From Kappaphycus alvarezii (taxonomy: Eukaryota > Rhodophyta > Florideophyceae > Gigartinales > Solieriaceae): a stretch of DNA of 64,000 nucleotides. A program made the position numbers and the translations under genes. Below the pieces are notes generated by a model that was not told the DNA's origin, ran no database searches, and saw nothing but the letters and a program-made list of their open reading frames with translations. Shown in pieces: positions 1 to 12,115 of the stretch. The first letter of the stretch is position 1, and each line of letters starts with the position of its first letter. The stretch spans positions 434,001-498,000 of the forward strand of contig NADL03000013.1 of NCBI GenBank assembly GCA_002205965.3. Direction: 5' to 3'.

Positions 1-440
1 AGTATAAAGATAGAGAGGGAGAAAGATCGTGAAGACAGAAAGGAATAACGAGAGCAAGCAGGGAAAGAACTTGCGGAGGAAAGGAAGGCACCGTTAGAGA
101 TGGAAGTGGCGAAGTTTAAGAAGATGGAAGAGCTTGTCAGAGATACTCGCAAGGGAGACTAAAAATAGTATGGGCACTTTTAGAGTAGCGGAGAGAAAGG
201 AAAGGTGTGTAACTGCGCTAGTTTGGTCAGCTCGCATTGGTCCTCGGTGCCCTCGGGACGCGCAACATTCCCTCGCTCCTCGGGATCCTCCGCCTCGAAG
301 TAATTTACTCATCACCTGACATATACTACTTCAGTGAAGGTGGAGTGCGCTTAAAGTAAAGCGATGTCTGATTTGGATACATGCAAGCCCGACAGTTCGA
401 TAGGAGCATGTATGCTAGATATAAAAGGCCTATTGCTGCA

Positions 441-1530
441 TCAAGCAATTTCGTCTTTCGCTTGATATCGGCGGTAAAACTCTTGCTTGAGATCCTTGAG
501 CATCAATTCAACAGTCACCCTTCCAGACGCCATAGCCACGCCTAATGTGGTTTGATACAGATTCAAGTTTGCTTCTTGGCATAGAAACTCTGAATAACAC
601 CTATAATTGTACCTGGAGTCCGCCAAGCAGTAAAATTTTTCATCGACTTCCATTACTTCACGTAATCTCGTTTAAATTGACTCTCATGTACAACGTACAG
701 TCGTATTTGCGTCCTTTTATGGGTCCTGCGGCATGCCAAAACATTCCACCAGGTGTTGCAACAGCTTGTCATTTGAGTGATTGTGATCGTTAGTGTCCAT
801 TTTAGCAAACTTTCTGCCGTTTTTACACCTTTGAACTAGCAATTTTTCTCTGTAACATCTATAAACCCAACGCAGTTCTCTAAAGCGCACAATTCTCATA
901 TAACGATGCTGCGTACAGATTTGATCTCTTGAAAATCAAATACGAACTTCCTGTTGTCAGTAATCGTTGCCCATTTACTGCCATCATACCTTCTAACACT
1001 TCCGAAAAGATCTTAGAGAGGGCGGACCTGCGCTTTGCAAAGAAATCTTCTAAGTCTAAACAACGTGTAGATACAGCTAGGCGACGAATAAATACACAAG
1101 CGCTAGAATAGGATCAACTAGGTACCAATTAAGATCCGTTCTTGCTTTTGAATTCGGCCATTCGACGGCTTGCACCATTCGTATAACCACAATTGATAGG
1201 CCTAAAGTGGATTAGGCAGTTGCTGTCGCTAAATGCATTGAAGTTAAACGCAAAGTTAGCACTGCTGATGCGATAAGTACGTGCGCTAATCTTCATCGAT
1301 TACATCGTTTCCTGATGGACCCTGCTGCGTAGCGCCAGAATTGTGGCTGTTTGGAAAAACTGGATTCGGAAGACCTGCGCTTTCGTCTCCATAAGGTGCC
1401 GGCTGCGACTCGGAGTTGGAATACGCGAGAAGCGCAGGCTGAAAGAGTAATTTCACGTTGAGAGACAATGGTTTCACAAGATAGTAGTGTGTAATACCGT
1501 CGATGGCCTTGTACAGTACTACTCACGAGC
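441..1530 (-). mobile_element. PIF/Harbinger DDE transposase remnant
   Basis: Decayed DNA transposon coding sequence read on the minus strand in several frames. The last third (653 to 441) keeps the typical Harbinger C-terminal order: a YCLADSRYNY block that fits the 'gD.gY' motif around a catalytic Asp, then a Q-T-rich stretch, then GRVTVELMLKDLKQEF, matching the family's 'aR..vE..fg.lK.rf' block with the catalytic Glu. Upstream (about 1000 to 720) 'GMMAVNGQRL' and 'KRSNLYA' resemble the 'GciDG.hi' and 'y..rkg.y' blocks, but more weakly. Stops and frameshifts make it non-functional as read. The family call is by motif recognition only; a different DDE superfamily is possible for the upstream half. 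Confidence 0.5.
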
Positions 1531-1686
1531 TTAGGGCGCGTACAGAAAATCGACGCACAAATATGGTGACTGCGCAGAGCCCGTGACCAGAAACTTCACT
1601 ATCAATTTTATCACTATTTCGTGAAAAATAGCTCCCAAAACAGGTATCGCACGCTTCAAATGTAGGCAGATGTGTATTAATTTAAG

Positions 1687-1717
1687 GCTGCTGTACGCAG
1701 CAGCAGTGTACAGCAGC
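1687..1717. repeat. Inverted repeat, CAG/CTG-rich hairpin
   Basis: Arms GCTGCTGTAC (1687-1696) and GTACAGCAGC (1708-1717) are perfect reverse complements around an 11-nt GCAGCAGCAGT loop. It contains the GTAC core seen in the dispersed TACNGTA palindromes elsewhere. Function unknown. Confidence 0.6.
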
Positions 1718-2969
1718 TGCAGTATGCGTGCAGGATGTTAATTTTTAAGTTCGTAAATACCCGCGGACGGACATACTTACGTTGCTCCCACCCTCCACCG
1801 TACGTGGCAGGGTGGTTAATGAATCAGAGTACTGTAAATATCGTTTTGCAGTAAGAGTACAGTACAATTCAGAGATTCCCGAACTTAAACCATTATATTA
1901 AGAGTTTAACTCCCTGAAAATAATGAAGCGAGAAAAGTACTTCTAGTTTAATATGTTTGCAGAATTGACAACGCAAAAATTGCAGACCTGTGCATGGAAT
2001 GGAAATAGTCAGGCAGTACCACTGAACCACATAAAGGGAAAAAGCAGATATGTACTCTGAAATATTATTTTTAGAATTTAATATATCAACTATAGATCAG
2101 AGAGAGAAGTAAATACAAGAGAGGGAGATGATCCCCGGAAATGTTTTAAAGTAACATCCAAAAACCTCACAAGATATGAAAAGGGACCATCACCTATTTG
2201 GGAACCAGTCGCGGTGTTTTAAAATAGATTCAGCTTGCGAATGCTAAATCGAATACAGCAGTAATGTACATTCTCTATAATTGGGTTCTGTACCTTATTG
2301 ATAATGTTTACTTATAAAAACGTACAAAGAATCATGAGAAGTTACTTATAAAACGATTCATAAATTTGATGGTAGCAACGTAAATGTTGCATTGGCATAT
2401 CAAAATTGAATACAGAAGTTAATTTACATTTTCTGTACTGTTTTTCTGTACTTTATTGATGTTTAATTATAAATAAACGTACAAAGAATCATGAGAAGTT
2501 ACATATTAAACAATTAATAAATTTGGCAGTAGCGACATAAATGCCGCATCGGTATATCAAAATTATCGAGCTACAATGACGTAATTTGGGCAGGTCGAAA
2601 AGTACCCTTTCTTCGGAAGCCATCGGCTATCTGAATTTCAATAGTATATAGACAAGGTTACACACCAAAAGCTTTGGGGTCAGGCAAACCTCTTCCGAGC
2701 GAAATTATCCTGCCTGTCAGATCGCATGGACTTTTTGGTGTTGTGTACCAATTTGACCCTTATCGCTGTGAAAATTCTTGCTTGATTTTTTAATCAAATT
2801 TATCCGTCAACGCCAGTGAAAATTATATTGATTTTGTGGTAGAAAAATTGGTTGTTTTATTCAATAATCTTTCCAGAGATATCCTGTCCGTTCCTGAACC
2901 TTTCTTTGAACAAGTCACAATTTTATTGCGTGCAGTGAGAGTTTGAAGCGCCGTAGGGTTATGTGTTGC

Positions 2970-3007
2970 GTCTGAGAACCTCAAACTGCAGATTGAGGTT
3001 CTCAGAC
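2970..3007. repeat. Perfect 15-bp hairpin
   Basis: The arm GTCTGAGAACCTCAA is followed by an 8-nt loop and its perfect reverse complement, then by CC and a run of T. In a bacterium this would be called a terminator; in this eukaryotic context it is more likely the end of a foldback/MITE-like element. No gene ends immediately upstream. Confidence 0.75.
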
Positions 3008-5199
3008 CCATTTTTTTTGTCGTTTTTGTGTTGGTAAGTTCCTGCCATGAATGAGGCTCCAGGACCTTTTCATTTTATAAAAGCTAACATTTCATAGTAA
3101 CTTCCATTTTGATGATTCTCTCCAGTTGCGAGGGCTGAGAGGTTGGGAGATTTCTGATTCGTTGCAATGACGCAGAGGATATCGAGCGATCGCAAGCGCC
3201 CGTCTAGAAAACGAGTTTTCTGCGAAGAAATTCTTCATCTTATTTCCGTCCCTTGCGTTCGTATTCTTCGAGATGACGACGGAAACAATATTTTGGAAGC
3301 AGTTGCTGCAAGTATTAGGGGATTTGTTGAATTTATGATATTTTTTGAAATTGTCCCGTTTACAGAAGGGTTAGTTTCAGTTGAAAGAAATTATTCGACC
3401 TTAATTTTTTCCAGGCTCTTGTTAGCTTTAGACCTCGACCAAGGCTTCGAAGAACTAAGAGAACAGACAATACTCGTGATAATCGCCACAGTGTGAGAAG
3501 GTTGTGTACAGGATTATTTAAGTGATTGGCATACGCTTGCGGGATGACTTAGCGGAATTTTTGGACGTGTACTATTCAAAGATTGGGAAAATAGAGACTG
3601 ACATACAAATCGGGAACAACATGAGGAGTTGTCTGGTGGATATTACCAAAAATGGCCCTGCAAGAACCTCGATATCAATATTATCAGCGCTTGGATTCGT
3701 CATTTTTTTGTGCGAGATCATTATGTTTGGTGAAATCGTATCTCTTGATCGAGGATGTACGCGAGTTGAGGACCCATTACTGGTGGAATTTGTAGCAGCA
3801 AAATTTGTTCGTCAAGTATACTGTGAACTGGGTGTCTCCGAAGTTCATTGATTCATCTCACCAAGTATGCTTCACAGTCTTTTACTGAAACTGAGAATTG
3901 CGTGGTATACTTGTTGTGAGGAAGTAAAGCTGTTAAGGGTATGTGGGAGATTATTAAAGAATCATTATCCTTGAGGATTGATGGATAACACGGGGAAGTT
4001 AAATGTTTCGTGACGCAGATGTTGGAATTTACAAAGCAGGTGAGGAACGAAAATGGTCGATCAAATATAATGGAATTCCCAAGAAGCGGTAAAGTTATAG
4101 CAGATCGTTTGGATAACGTCCTTTGCCCGAGGAAATTGTTCTCACAGAACATGACGGTAATGCGATTTTCAACGACAGTAGCTTCTGACTGTACCCGTTC
4201 AATACGTGGGCGCGGTGTGTGTGGGTCTGGTATAGGGGCTTCTAACATCCTAAGGAGATCAGTTTGTGAGTAAGAACCCCGCGAATAGGGGATGCAACAT
4301 ATTTCTAGATAGCTGATAGAAACTTACGAGGGTTTGAGAAGCTGGCTACCGACATTGGGGAGAGGGAATCAATTGCAGTGGAATTAAATGATAATGAATA
4401 CAGTATTGAAGTGCCAAAGCAGAGAGTATCAGATATGCTCTACTTCATTGCTGATTGTGCTGAGATTTCAGTGTATACACTCTCTCAGTATAAAGGTGCT
4501 CAGAGTAGAGATAAGTAGAGATTTAAAAGATTTGCTTGGACTTGTGCAAATTTTGTGTCTTCGTCAATGTTTGGTCGAGACCTGACTGGGTTTCGAAATA
4601 TTTGCTACGAGGAAAAAGGTCTGGAATTACTGATGAGCAAATTCAATGAATAAGATGGCCTTCGAGTAACATCGGTAACTCAAGAGCGTGTCACCCTCAG
4701 TTCAAAAAGAATACATACTGAGGCATGCGAACAAGAAATTGGTCACACAGAAAAATATAGGGGACCGAGTACAGATTGAAAAGTGATTTAATCGGGCCAC
4801 TGACAATAAAATTCTACGTATCAGTCGCCGCCTGAGGGGGAAAATTGGGTTCCTCAATGAGGATTTCGCAACAGTTTATCATCTCAATTTTGGACTTTCC
4901 CCGATAACCCCCCACATATCCCGTTACAAGCACTTCTCGTGGCCATTAGTCTCCTTATTCAATGATGGCACATTCGTCATTCCTCCCTCCTTTCCACTCC
5001 AGAATAAGACCTTTTCATGCTCAGACTAATCTCAACTCTGCTCTCTCGGAAGAGCACAGAGGATACTTAGGTTTCATTTCTGGATTGCCTCAAATGAGAA
5101 GGCAGATCCCCATCCCTGTTCACACGCTTGGGGGTGGTACACGGACAATTATCCCGATGTCACAGATCTGACAAAAGTTTTTGCTGTAACTATTTACCC

Positions 5200-5271
5200 C
5201 TTGAGAAGTCTTCCCAGTCCTGGTATACCAGGACTGGGCTATACCAGGACTAGGGAACACTTCTCAAAGGT
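5200..5271. repeat. Nested palindrome with triplicated CCAGGACT unit
   Basis: An outer imperfect inverted repeat (CTTGAGAAGTCTTCCCAGTC against its counterpart ending CACTTCTCAAAGG) encloses a perfect inner palindrome CCCAGTCCTGG-TATA-CCAGGACTGGG at 5213-5238 and a further TATACCAGGACT copy. The architecture is that of a small foldback element or cruciform-forming terminus. No coding content. Confidence 0.75.
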
Positions 5272-8200
5272 GAGGTCGGTCCTCTTGTAGCGAAAACCAT
5301 GAGCTGCAGATCTCATTTAGCGCGGCCTGTCTGTTTCAATATCTCCCTGAAACATTCTGGACGGTCTTCAGCCCTTAATTAGCCACTAAAATTCCTTCGA
5401 AAAACCTCTTCGGTCCCCAGTTCATTTATGTATTCATATAAGGTGGCATATTATTTGATGTGAACCAACCCCCGTATGTTCCCTCTATAACTGGTGTTTA
5501 AGAATTCCTGAAAAATGCAGCGCAAAGTTTGGGTTAATTACATTAATAATCGGTAAACTTTTGTCCAGTACATGGTGCTAGTTCCTTCCTATCCGATATA
5601 TTTTACACTCCAGTCAGAAGACTCCGGAGAATGAGGAAAGTTGACAATGTTTTTACTTCTGCTCGTACTTCTTTGCTTGATGCGATATTTGAACCAAGCA
5701 GTTATTGTCATAAAAGTCTGGAAAAGCATGCTTACTTAAACTGAACATCACAATAGTGAATGGAAAATTAATCGTATGTATTCTAGCTTTGAACGTCTAG
5801 TAGTAAATTGAACAAATCCGACAACAATCTGAACAAAGACCGGGGTTCTTCCGGTTTGGGATCATCGAAACTACTTTGGGACACGAATAGGACTTCTATA
5901 ATGCTCCAAATGGAATATCATCCGAGCTGACCAGCTATGAGGGTTTAAAAAATTGATATCCAAGTAGTGACAAATGGAAGGTTGGGATGAAGGGGAAATA
6001 TATCGTATAATAAATTACACTGGTTGAATATACCAACTTTATCCAGTGGCTGCCCATGTTCTGACCAAGTACACCACGAAAATTTCTTGTCAAGACGTAA
6101 ATGATTAAACTAAATGGAATCACACAAGCGCAATTGCCTATACCCATTTGGATATTTTCCGAATTTGATACTTCAACACACTACTGAACAGTGGAATTCT
6201 GGTATATATCAGAGGATCCTCAAAACTTCTCCAAATTTGGTGACAGAAAGCTGCAGGATTGAATTATATCTCAAATTTACTTCTCATTCGTTCTAGGATA
6301 TGATGTAGAAAGCACTTGAAAATTAAACGGGGGGCTTAACGATAACTTCATATTGAATAAATACACAATATTGATAATTTAGCTTTGTGTTTTTTGTAGA
6401 ATCCCACCGCTGATCCTAAACCTATTCAGGCGCCACATTTACTGAGTGACCTTTTCCTATGACCCAAAATTAAAACTTGCTATCGTTGTAAGTTTTAATA
6501 TATAGATAGTAAATAAATAAATCGAAATGAAGGGTGAAGAGTGGTGCAGATGATGATTGAACAATGATTCTGCTTGTTTCATATTGTAAGAAATCATCAT
6601 AGAGAAGTTACTGTCTGCTATAGGAGAAATGGGAACTCCTTTCTCGACGCTGCATATTGGGATCTGACGACAAGAAATTTTAAAGGAGCAGTATCCCAAC
6701 AAGCAATATCCGGAAAATGATTTAACAGGATCACAAAGTTCATTAGTGAATATTGGATTAAGGTATCTAACAACTACGGAAACTTCTGTGACATCATGGA
6801 AAATGATTTCTCGTGAGAGATATTAAAGTGACCTTTTTAAAATCTCCTTAAATTTGCTTGCTAGCGATCATGTCAGTTTTAGATGAAAACAAAGGATCAA
6901 AGCAGGCTAATGAAAAAACCGTTGGTTTAAAGAACTTGATAATCGAACACTTGAATTACAGGTTTGTTCCTTGAATTGACTGTGCCACTTCAGTTTGACG
7001 GTAATTACAGATCATGGAACGAGAGTGGAAATAAAATTTACAGTTACTTTTGCTCTTAATCTCTGATAACAAAAGTTTCTAATGCCGTCAATAATTCTTT
7101 TCGTGTTTATGCGGTGTAGAAATATCGTTAATGTGGGCTGAAAAAGTCATTAATATCAGTAAATCAATTGGCAACTGTTAATCGTGTCAAAATAAAACTA
7201 CTTAAAATCCTACACTGAGTCCTTATCCAAGATTTCTGGCATTCGTTCTCAAATGGAAGAATAGGGAACAGAGCAACCCGAGCTGGCTGTGAGATTCCCC
7301 GGAGGATAGGCTCATTGGACTCCAAGCTATATGCCATTCGCAGAAAAGCAGGCAAATTCCTCCTAAATTTAACTTTGGTACTACCAAAAATATATTACTT
7401 TCGGCCTACCCTCATATTCTACTCTCGCTACCATTTGTCGGAAGGACAACGGGAGGAACAGTGCTACTTTCTTTGATATTACTATGCTTTTTTGTTTATA
7501 TTCAGAAGAATTATCTATCCCTCATACTCAACTCTTTGGCATCCTAGATATCGACTGTGAGCGTCGCACAAATGGCTGAGTTGATATATTTATAAATGAA
7601 TCAGAATAAGTCGGCAAAAGAGACAGATATTCAAGAAATTGATAGTGAAATAGAATAATTTATCGTGGTATACAGATCCAAGGGTGAAGAATTCCATTTG
7701 AAAATAAATGAAAAAATGAATATCTGTAGTTCGCAAATTTTAAGGGCGAATGGGGAAAGCGGTATTACAACTGCGCTTGTTGAGAACTACATAGAGTTAG
7801 TCCGGGACTCGGCTTCGCGTCTTTCCTATTTTCTATTTTCTAACAGGACGACATCCGAAGACATTTTTGGAGCGAAATATATTCAATATTACGACTTTCC
7901 AAAGGATAAGGATTTTTTTCGCCAACCAAATACTATTCGGAAGACAGTATTCTTCACGTAATCTGAGGTTTTGAAAATCATTAGTTCTTAAACAAAGTAT
8001 GTTACAAGTTTAGAACAAGGGGGAAGAGTGAATATGCGGTACCGTTCCTGAAAAATGGTGTAATGGAAGAAGAAAATATTTCAATAGGGATTCTTACTTG
8101 CTTATGAGCATCGGCTGAATTTAAAGAGTATCACCACAGCAATTTGATCAACGCAAAGAATTTGTACAGCAATGAAAGATCTCCTAAGAAATTTCCCGCT

Positions 8201-9007
8201 TCCTCCGACATTGTCCTAGAAAGAGCAGTACATATTAACCTCACAATTCGGAGATTAGAGAAAAGTGTGTGCTGCAATTTTATTTGGAAAGTATCTTAGG
8301 GAGCTAAACATATTCTTGACGGGAAAATATGCACTGGTAGACCAGTTATTAGGAGGAAAAGAAACAAAACATGAGATTTGTTGGTTGTTCCTTAATATCA
8401 TGGGATTTCGGTGGCCCAATTGGAAGGTGTAAGGTCTCAGAGAAGAGTCTTATGTCCATTAAATTAAAGGAACTAACGAAGGAAGGTATTCACAGATTTG
8501 AAGAAATGATGAAGACAGGAAAGTTGCCTGATCTCGACTCAAGCTGCAACTACATTGCTCCCAAGACTCGCTGTGGCGCAAAAATATTTGGACGCTGTTT
8601 TCAAGTTTAGTGTAATCAGGGTCGTTTTATTTTGAGTTTATTACATTGGAAAGCTATGTAGTTAGAAAATAAGCTAGTCTACAAGCGAAATGTGAAGAAC
8701 TGCAAGCGCAAAACGGAAAGACATATTTGGTTTCAGAAAAAGTAATTTATGCGGTTTAATTAGGAGTCCGAAGACACCCGACCCATCCTATGCCACCCTT
8801 TACACTTCATAAACGTCGGCTTCTTGCTTGTGAAGCAACAATTTCACCTGAAGCCAAACCTTTTATGATCAAGGTACGTACTCCATACGCATGATCGAAA
8901 AGGGGTTGGACGAAGGAAGCAGATCTTCCATTGGGGGGAAAGCAGTTTATCTGATGTACTGTTTCGCTCGAGAATGGAAGAAATAGGTACACAAAAAAGT
9001 TAATGCC

Positions 9008-10062
9008 TTGTTTAAGATAATTGCAGATCCTATAGAATCTTTTGTGAGAGAAACAAGAACAATTGGAAAAGGCTTCGTTGTTCTTCTCGAATCTGAATCC
9101 AAGTTAAGAAACGCCGCAACTTCATCCTTTTTCTCCGGTAATGGTACCTACAAGTCAGTTACTGGTGATGTAAGATATCCAATAGAAAAGGAATGGCACC
9201 TCTATAACAATGTGGCTCTCGAAAACAACCATCAATACGAAGCTACTGAACCAAAAAGGATAGTTGTCCGTCTCTTCTTAACATCTCGGCTAGCAGTTGA
9301 TACGTACAGAGCTGTTTAGTCAGTATCTTGGAACTCCTGCGTTTTTCTTATGCTCAAATTTTGAGTCTGAACAGCAATCGGATACTGAAAGACTCCGACC
9401 GATGCCGAGTCATGGTTCCGTATGTTCAATGGGGTCTGAGTTCGGTGCACAAGCATTGAAATTCGCGGAATTACGACTGATTTTGAGTCTATGGAAGTGA
9501 ATGGAATTGTTTTGGCTTTAGAAGCCGCAACAGCTGCACCTCAAGACCTTCAAATTGAAAAAATAATGTTCGGATGCGATGTACATTTCGACAGAGATGT
9601 GGAGATGAGAGCTTGCGAGTTGAAGACAAATATCTCTGGACAATTGTGAATGGCGATGAGAAACTTTCGATTATCTTCATCTACCGAAGATGCAGATAAA
9701 TGGATTGCCGTTATTCTGGACATTGACCTCTTCTGGGTCAATTGGGTCGAGGTACATGTTATTAAGTGTATGATCGCGCCGGTGTATTCAAAAATGGATG
9801 GAAGTACAAAACACTGTGCTTCCATAATGTAAATGGGGTAGAGAGCCAAAACCGAGTTTTGGAAAATATTTGCGGAGTGGGAATGATTCCAAAAAAAGCG
9901 GCGAAAGAGCTCAAAGAATTGGATTACATGCGAATAAGTGAATTAGGAGGTGCTGCATCCTTGAAGTACCGTCGGAGCAGACCATCCCGAAATTTTGGTG
10001 GGAGTTTCAGAAGACACCAACTGCCTCAAACAAAAGACATCGACGATTCTACCATCATTTAG
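9008..10062 (+). mobile_element. Mutator-like (MULE) transposase remnant
   Basis: Three broken reading frames read in order give the MULE transposase layout. At 9120-9300 'FFSGNGTYKSVTGD' matches the 'DGTFk' first-Asp block (here Asp is replaced by Asn), followed by 'VVRLFLTSR...DTYRAV' as in the 'vP.vy.lm..k....Y..vf' block. At about 9470-9600 'TTDFESMEVNGI' is the second-Asp block and 'FGCDVHFDR' fits the C2H motif between the second Asp and the Glu. At 9830-9860 'NGVESQNRVL' fits the catalytic Glu block. Frames change several times and stops interrupt, so this is an inactive copy. No terminal inverted repeats were identified. Confidence 0.62.
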
Positions 10063-10379
10063 AGCAGCAAAATTCCAAAATATAGACCGCAAAACGGCTG
10101 ACAAGTAGGTTCTTAGGGACGTCTCTAGAATGCTAGTAGACCACTAATGTAACGAGCAAGTGAGAACGGTCGGCGCAAAGTATTGGCAGGCCTCTGTCTC
10201 GATATATAACTTTGGATTTCCCTGGTGGGAGAGAATATTATTCAATCCAACGTAAAATATTTGTAAACCTCCTGTTGGACACCATGGGTTGAGATGCTCT
10301 AAAGCATTAAGTAAAGATGATTACACAAGAACTAACCGATTGAGGCATATCATCCGCATGAACTGGAGCGCGTGAAAGA

Positions 10380-11400
10380 ACGGCCTGGGCCGACGGGTAC
10401 CAAACGACCGTCTTTAGACGCCGATAGATGCGTCAGCGGATCACATTGTCGGTAGTGTGGTAGCGGCGGGCGATGCCGGGACGTAGTCTTCGAGGAGGCG
10501 GATGATGGCAGGAGAGGATGGCCCGAGCGACTCGAAGGTGAACGGTTGGACTTTGGGGACCAGTCGAGGGAGAGCGCACAGGGAAATGTTACGCTGAAAT
10601 TCCGAGATATTCGAGCGATGGGCCGCGTCGGCGGCGCAACCGGGGCATGAGCGACTGCGATGAGGACAAAGGGTTTGAAGGAACACACCACGTTGGTTTC
10701 CCATGCAGTAGGACTGTTCTGTGGGCCGATCTGCGGGGCAGGGGTAGAAAAGGATGTCCGCAGGCTGGAGTTAGGTCCCGGGAAGAGGAGCGGGGCCTCA
10801 AAACGACAATGGAGTCCAGAGGCACGCACAGGCTGAGAGGCGATAGCGTTGCGGAGGTGGTGGTAGCTGTGGAGGCGGCAGAATCCGTGCGTGCAGTGGT
10901 CAGCTGTATGGTCTCCCGAGGCAGCTTGGGCTGGTTGTAGTGCTGACAGCGGATTGGGAGGGAGTCGAAATAAACAGGCAGCCCGAGATGGCATTGTAGC
11001 ACTGCGGGCCAATGCGCCTAAGCGCCTAAGAGACCGACGCATTGGCAGGTTCGGCGGTGAGGAAGGCGGCGCCCGGGCTATGGCGAAATGCTTGGCCACG
11101 GATGCGGAGACGTGCGGCTTGGGTCGCGTGGTGCGAGGGGACGGGATCAGGAACCAATACTTGTCTTACCAAAGGGCTTCGGCCGTGGCGTCCTGCAGCA
11201 CCTGTCGTAGTAGGTAAATTTGCGAACGGAGTTGGCTGCTAAGACGATAGGGTCGAGGGGTCCAAGGTCATGAGAGGCCGAGTATAGGTGGCCGTGAACG
11301 CGGAGGAGGACCTCACAGAGATGCGACATTGTTGACCGACGAGGAAGTGGCGATCCCCTCGGAAACGAAGGCCCAGGCTAAGCGAGTGCGGAGTGGTCAA
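10380..11400 (-). mobile_element. RLE-type (R2-like) non-LTR retrotransposon, 3' end, copy 1
   Basis: Read on the minus strand, this GC-rich segment encodes, over at least three frames, the same C-terminal region as the copy at 57060-58440. Matches seen by eye: 'FDSLPIRCQHY' with 'DDSLLPNCEHC'; 'GDHTADHCTHGFCRLHS' with 'GDHAVDLCPSGFGRKHR'; 'LRNAIASQ' with 'LRNVIASR'; 'EAPLLFPG' with 'EVLLLVPG'; and 'FTFESLGPSSPAII' with 'LAFDSLGSPSPATI'. The CCHC knuckle and RPAD...D endonuclease block are degraded. The 249-residue open stretch at 10350-11099 is a composite that keeps this frame only in part. Only the 3' end of the element is present, the usual result of incomplete target-primed reverse transcription. 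Confidence 0.7.
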
Positions 11401-12115
11401 TGAAGCATTCTTGGCGCGGGGAGGGCTGCATCAAGGATGCTGGCGGCTGCAGCTCCGTGGAGGAACAGAGCGAGCCGGGTAACCCTTATCCACTTTGGGA
11501 GAAGGGGAGGAATACCTGGGTCCATGTGCCGTCTGAGAGAGAAACCGTGCAGCGCCCCGGGGAGCGCCCCGAAGAGGGAGCGCCCCGTAGGAGGGCGCTA
11601 GAGAGAGGGCGTCGAACTCTTTGTCAGCTGGAATGGCGTGGAGGGATCATGGAATTGATCAATCGCTTCTCCTGGGGTTTCGTCTACAAATGCACCGTGA
11701 CGAATTTTCATTGGACATTGTTTGAACAGAATTATTCAGTTCAAATGGCCTTAGCAGTATATATGTAAGTACTCTACTGTAAATCAAGCTTTTTGCTTAG
11801 CCCTCCATAGGTTCAATTTTGGTCCGTACAATACTATAAGTAACACGTGCAACACGTTTTTCTTGAGCTCCCGCGATTGTTCTTGAAATTACTCTATGGA
11901 AAGGAACTCCAGGAAGCTCGAAAAGCGTGAGACACATGTACGGAAGCTGCTTCTGGCACGCGTGGTTTCGACTCATTGATGGCCCACAGTGCGCAGGAAA
12001 AAGTTGATGGGTTGAGACTAGCCGTGTCGGCAGCTTACTTCAGACCTAAGGATACCATCGTTTCTTCAACCGCAACGATGTCGCCTCCGTCATTACCTTC
12101 CACTGCTAAACATCA
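11401..12115. other. 5' flank of the MetAP gene
   Basis: No gene recognised. A plus-strand open stretch (11400-11768, 122 residues) is low-complexity, Arg/Glu-rich and continuous with the edge of the non-LTR fragment, so I do not call it. A single CTACTGTAAATC copy of the TACNGTA motif lies near 11775. Composition turns AT-rich between 11640 and 11900 and GC-rich again at the gene. Confidence 0.4.

Larger units (their letters stand above)
1531..9000. other. AT-rich region without a recognisable gene
   Basis: About 7.5 kb of AT-rich sequence with many stops in all frames. The longest open stretches (3167-3496, 3522-3851, 3853-4248 on minus, 7665-7961) show no domain I recognise; 3167-3851 could be one decayed coding sequence broken by a frameshift. 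Two perfect or near-perfect inverted repeats (2970-3007 and 5200-5271) and a CAG-rich hairpin (1687-1717) lie here. Most likely old transposon debris. Confidence 0.5.

Noticed and set aside
2970-3020. Hairpin followed by T-run as a bacterial rho-independent terminator
   Set aside because: The window is eukaryotic and no gene ends upstream.
10350-11099. 249-residue minus-strand open frame as a stand-alone gene
   Set aside because: Parts of it align with the endonuclease region of the RLE element at 57-58 kb and the rest reads across frames of the same element, so it is transposon debris.
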